This document shows positions 31,599-33,058 of a stretch of 33,058 bases of DNA, in pieces. The DNA comes from Streptomyces palmae (GTDB lineage Bacteria; Actinomycetota; Actinomycetes; Streptomycetales; Streptomycetaceae), in the NCBI RefSeq assembly GCF_004684805.1, contig NZ_SRID01000030.1, positions 1 through 33,058 on the forward strand, given 5' to 3'. The position numbers were made by a program, and so were the translations under genes. How positions within the stretch are numbered: position 1 is the stretch's first letter; each line of letters starts with the position of its first letter. The notes under the pieces were generated by a model. The model saw only the letters and a list, made by a program, of their open reading frames with translations, was not told the DNA's origin and did not search any database.

Positions 31599-32561
31599 AT
31601 GAGCTACTCCCAGCCGCCACCGCAACCCGGCTCCCCCGGAGCCCAGCCGGGTCCGTATGGCGCGGGACAGCAGCCGCCGGTGCCCAACCCCTACGCCCAG
31701 CCGCCCGGTTACGGATACCCCCAGCAGCCCGGTGCCGCTGCGCCAGGTGGTTACGGTCAGCCCCAGCATTCCCCGCAGCCGGGGCCCTACACCCCGCCGC
31801 AGCAGCCGGGTGGTTTCGGCCAGCCCGGCTACCCGCAGCAGGGCGGGTACCAGCCGGGCTATCCGGCACCCGGCGGATACGGACAGCCCACCTCGTACGG
31901 GCAGCAGCAGCCCGCGGCACGGCCGGGCGGCGGGCGGGGCAAGAAGATCGGCATGGTGGTGGGCGCGCTGGCCGGTGTGGCCTCGGTGGCCACCGCGGTG
32001 GTGCTGTTCTTCGGCTCCGACGGCTCCGGCCGCTACAAGCTCACCACGCCCAAGACGGTCGCCGACAGCTACCACCGGCAGGGCAAGGGCTCCGGCGACC
32101 AGGACCTGTCGAAGTCCGGCGACGAGCGGCTGCGCAAGGTGGACGTGGTGGACAAGCCGCACCTGGTGACGGCGGACTACGAGGCCTCGGCGCACGAACG
32201 GATGAAGTTCACCGGAGTGTGGGGCGAGGTCAAGGACCCGCGGCAGGGCGCCAAGCTCGCCCTCGCGGTCATCGTCAAGTCGCTCGAGGACGACGGCAGC
32301 GCCCAGGCCGAGGGGCCGGCCCAGGACTTCTCCCCCGAGGGCTTCGACGGGGACGTACTCAAGTGCCAGGCCATGAAGTTCACCTCGGAACGGGGATCCA
32401 TGAGCGCGCCCGCATGCGTCTGGGGCGATAAGAGCACCCTCGGCGTCACGGTGATGGTCGACCCGGCCTCGGAGGTCCTGGGCGAAGGCATGTCGCTCCA
32501 GGACGCCGCGGAGCTGACCGCCAAGGTGCGCCGCGACGCGCGTGTCGAGATCGACGGATAG
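31599..32561 (+). CDS. Pro/Gly/Gln/Tyr-rich single-span membrane protein, unknown function
   Basis: The 320-residue protein has a cytoplasmic N-terminal arm (1-115) of low complexity, rich in P, G, Q and Y (PGPYG, PQQPG, GGYGQP), then GRGKK and one membrane span (about 117-138). An extracellular domain of about 180 residues follows, with two cysteines (C256 and C273) that could form a disulphide. There is no signal-peptidase site, so it should be a bitopic protein with its C-terminus outside. I recognise the general streptomycete type but no named family. The ATG has AAGGAAGG 4 nt upstream. It is divergent from valS and 26 bp ahead of a second protein of the same build. Confidence 0.85.
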   Translation: MSYSQPPPQPGSPGAQPGPYGAGQQPPVPNPYAQPPGYGYPQQPGAAAPGGYGQPQHSPQPGPYTPPQQPGGFGQPGYPQQGGYQPGYPAPGGYGQPTSYGQQQPAARPGGGRGKKIGMVVGALAGVASVATAVVLFFGSDGSGRYKLTTPKTVADSYHRQGKGSGDQDLSKSGDERLRKVDVVDKPHLVTADYEASAHERMKFTGVWGEVKDPRQGAKLALAVIVKSLEDDGSAQAEGPAQDFSPEGFDGDVLKCQAMKFTSERGSMSAPACVWGDKSTLGVTVMVDPASEVLGEGMSLQDAAELTAKVRRDARVEIDG

Positions 32562-32587
32562 CAGCAGGCGACAAAGCAAGGACTGAC

Positions 32588-33058
32588 ATGAGCTTCCCTC
32601 AGCCTGGCCCCTACGGTCAGCAGCCGCAGCCCGGTCCCTACGGCCAGCCGCAGCAACCCGGCCCGTACGGTCCGCCGCAGCAGCCTGGCCCCTACGGCCA
32701 GGGCGGCGCCCCCGGCCAGCCCGGTTACGGCTACCCCCAGCCGAGCCAGCCCGGCCAGCCGAACCCGTACGCCCAGCCCACCCAGCCCGGCCAACCCGGC
32801 CCGTATGGCGCGCCGCAGCAGCCGGGGCCGTACGGCCAGCCGCCGCAGCCGCCCCAGCCGCCGAGCGGCGGCATGAGCAAGAACACGAAGATAGCCCTGG
32901 CCATCGGCGCGGTCGTGGTGGTCGGCGCGATCGTCGGCGGCATCGTGGTGGCCGTCGGCGGGGACTCCGACAAGAACGACAAGGCGGGGCCGGCACCCAC
33001 CGGCTCGGCGAGCCCGGGCACCGACGGGCCGAGCAGCGCCCCGCCCACCACCCAGCCC
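32588..33058 (+). CDS. Second PGPYG-repeat membrane protein, cut by the window end
   Basis: The ATG at 32588 has AAGGA 5 nt upstream and an open frame of 157 codons to the edge with no stop. The cytoplasmic arm (about 1-95) has six PGPYG copies (near residues 6, 15, 24, 33, 70 and 79) plus GYGYPQ and NPYAQP units shared with the preceding protein. MSKNTK and one membrane span (about 102-123) follow, then an external Asp/Lys then Ser/Thr/Pro-rich linker. The outer domain is outside the window. The 26-bp gap to the upstream gene and the matching layout suggest a co-transcribed, paralogous pair. Confidence 0.85.
   Translation, partial: MSFPQPGPYGQQPQPGPYGQPQQPGPYGPPQQPGPYGQGGAPGQPGYGYPQPSQPGQPNPYAQPTQPGQPGPYGAPQQPGPYGQPPQPPQPPSGGMSKNTKIALAIGAVVVVGAIVGGIVVAVGGDSDKNDKAGPAPTGSASPGTDGPSSAPPTTQP

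Overview
The window is a very GC-rich chromosomal segment of an actinomycete, almost certainly a streptomycete (Streptomyces or a close genus such as Kitasatospora). The proteins, the gene order (valS, folC, a DUF4233 membrane protein, ndk, mreBCD, mrdA, rodA, ..., rne, rplU, rpmA, obgE, proB) and two streptomycete-type dispersed short repeats all point this way. It is core chromosome: I see no transposase, integrase, phage gene or CRISPR array. Nearly everything is coded on the minus strand. The exceptions are a CDP-glycerol-transferase-like membrane protein (1571-3652), a tRNA-like gene (15571-15644) and two proline/glutamine-rich membrane proteins at the right edge (31599-33058).

Layout from the left. 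proB (proline synthesis) is divergent from a membrane-anchored teichoic-acid-type polymerase or transferase. That gene converges on obgE, the last gene of rplU-rpmA-obgE (ribosomal proteins L21 and L27 and the ribosome-associated GTPase Obg). Upstream lies rne, an RNase E/G with very long low-complexity arms, then the DUF2344 radical-SAM-linked protein, a repeat-motif membrane protein, and a large PP2C-type signalling phosphatase. The tRNA-like gene, read the other way, separates these from the B12-binding radical SAM protein (partner family of DUF2344) and a CYTH-CHAD protein.

The middle is the cell-shape cluster mreB-mreC-mreD-mrdA(PBP2)-rodA. In Streptomyces this cluster serves mainly spore-wall synthesis. 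The wall-polymer transferase at 1571 fits that theme, because teichoic-acid-like genes near the S. coelicolor mre cluster have been implicated in the spore envelope. To the right are ndk, DUF4233, folC and valS, followed by the two divergent PGPYG-repeat membrane proteins, the second cut by the window end.

Regulation visible in sequence: strong hairpin terminators after most transcription units; a good vegetative promoter for rplU; and three genes (CYTH-CHAD, folC, valS) whose start codon lies 6-7 nt behind a TAGA(C/T)T -10 box, suggesting leaderless mRNAs. Translational coupling is clear for mrdA/rodA (4-nt overlap), folC/DUF4233 (1-nt gap), mreC/mreD (3-nt gap) and a 20-codon leader ORF overlapping mrdA. 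The points I would look at first are the non-canonical tRNA-like gene, the recent perfect 153-bp in-frame duplication and the intragenic dispersed repeat in rne, the paired CCGTAGATTG elements between proB and the wall-polymer gene, and the possible CTG start of the DUF2344 gene.
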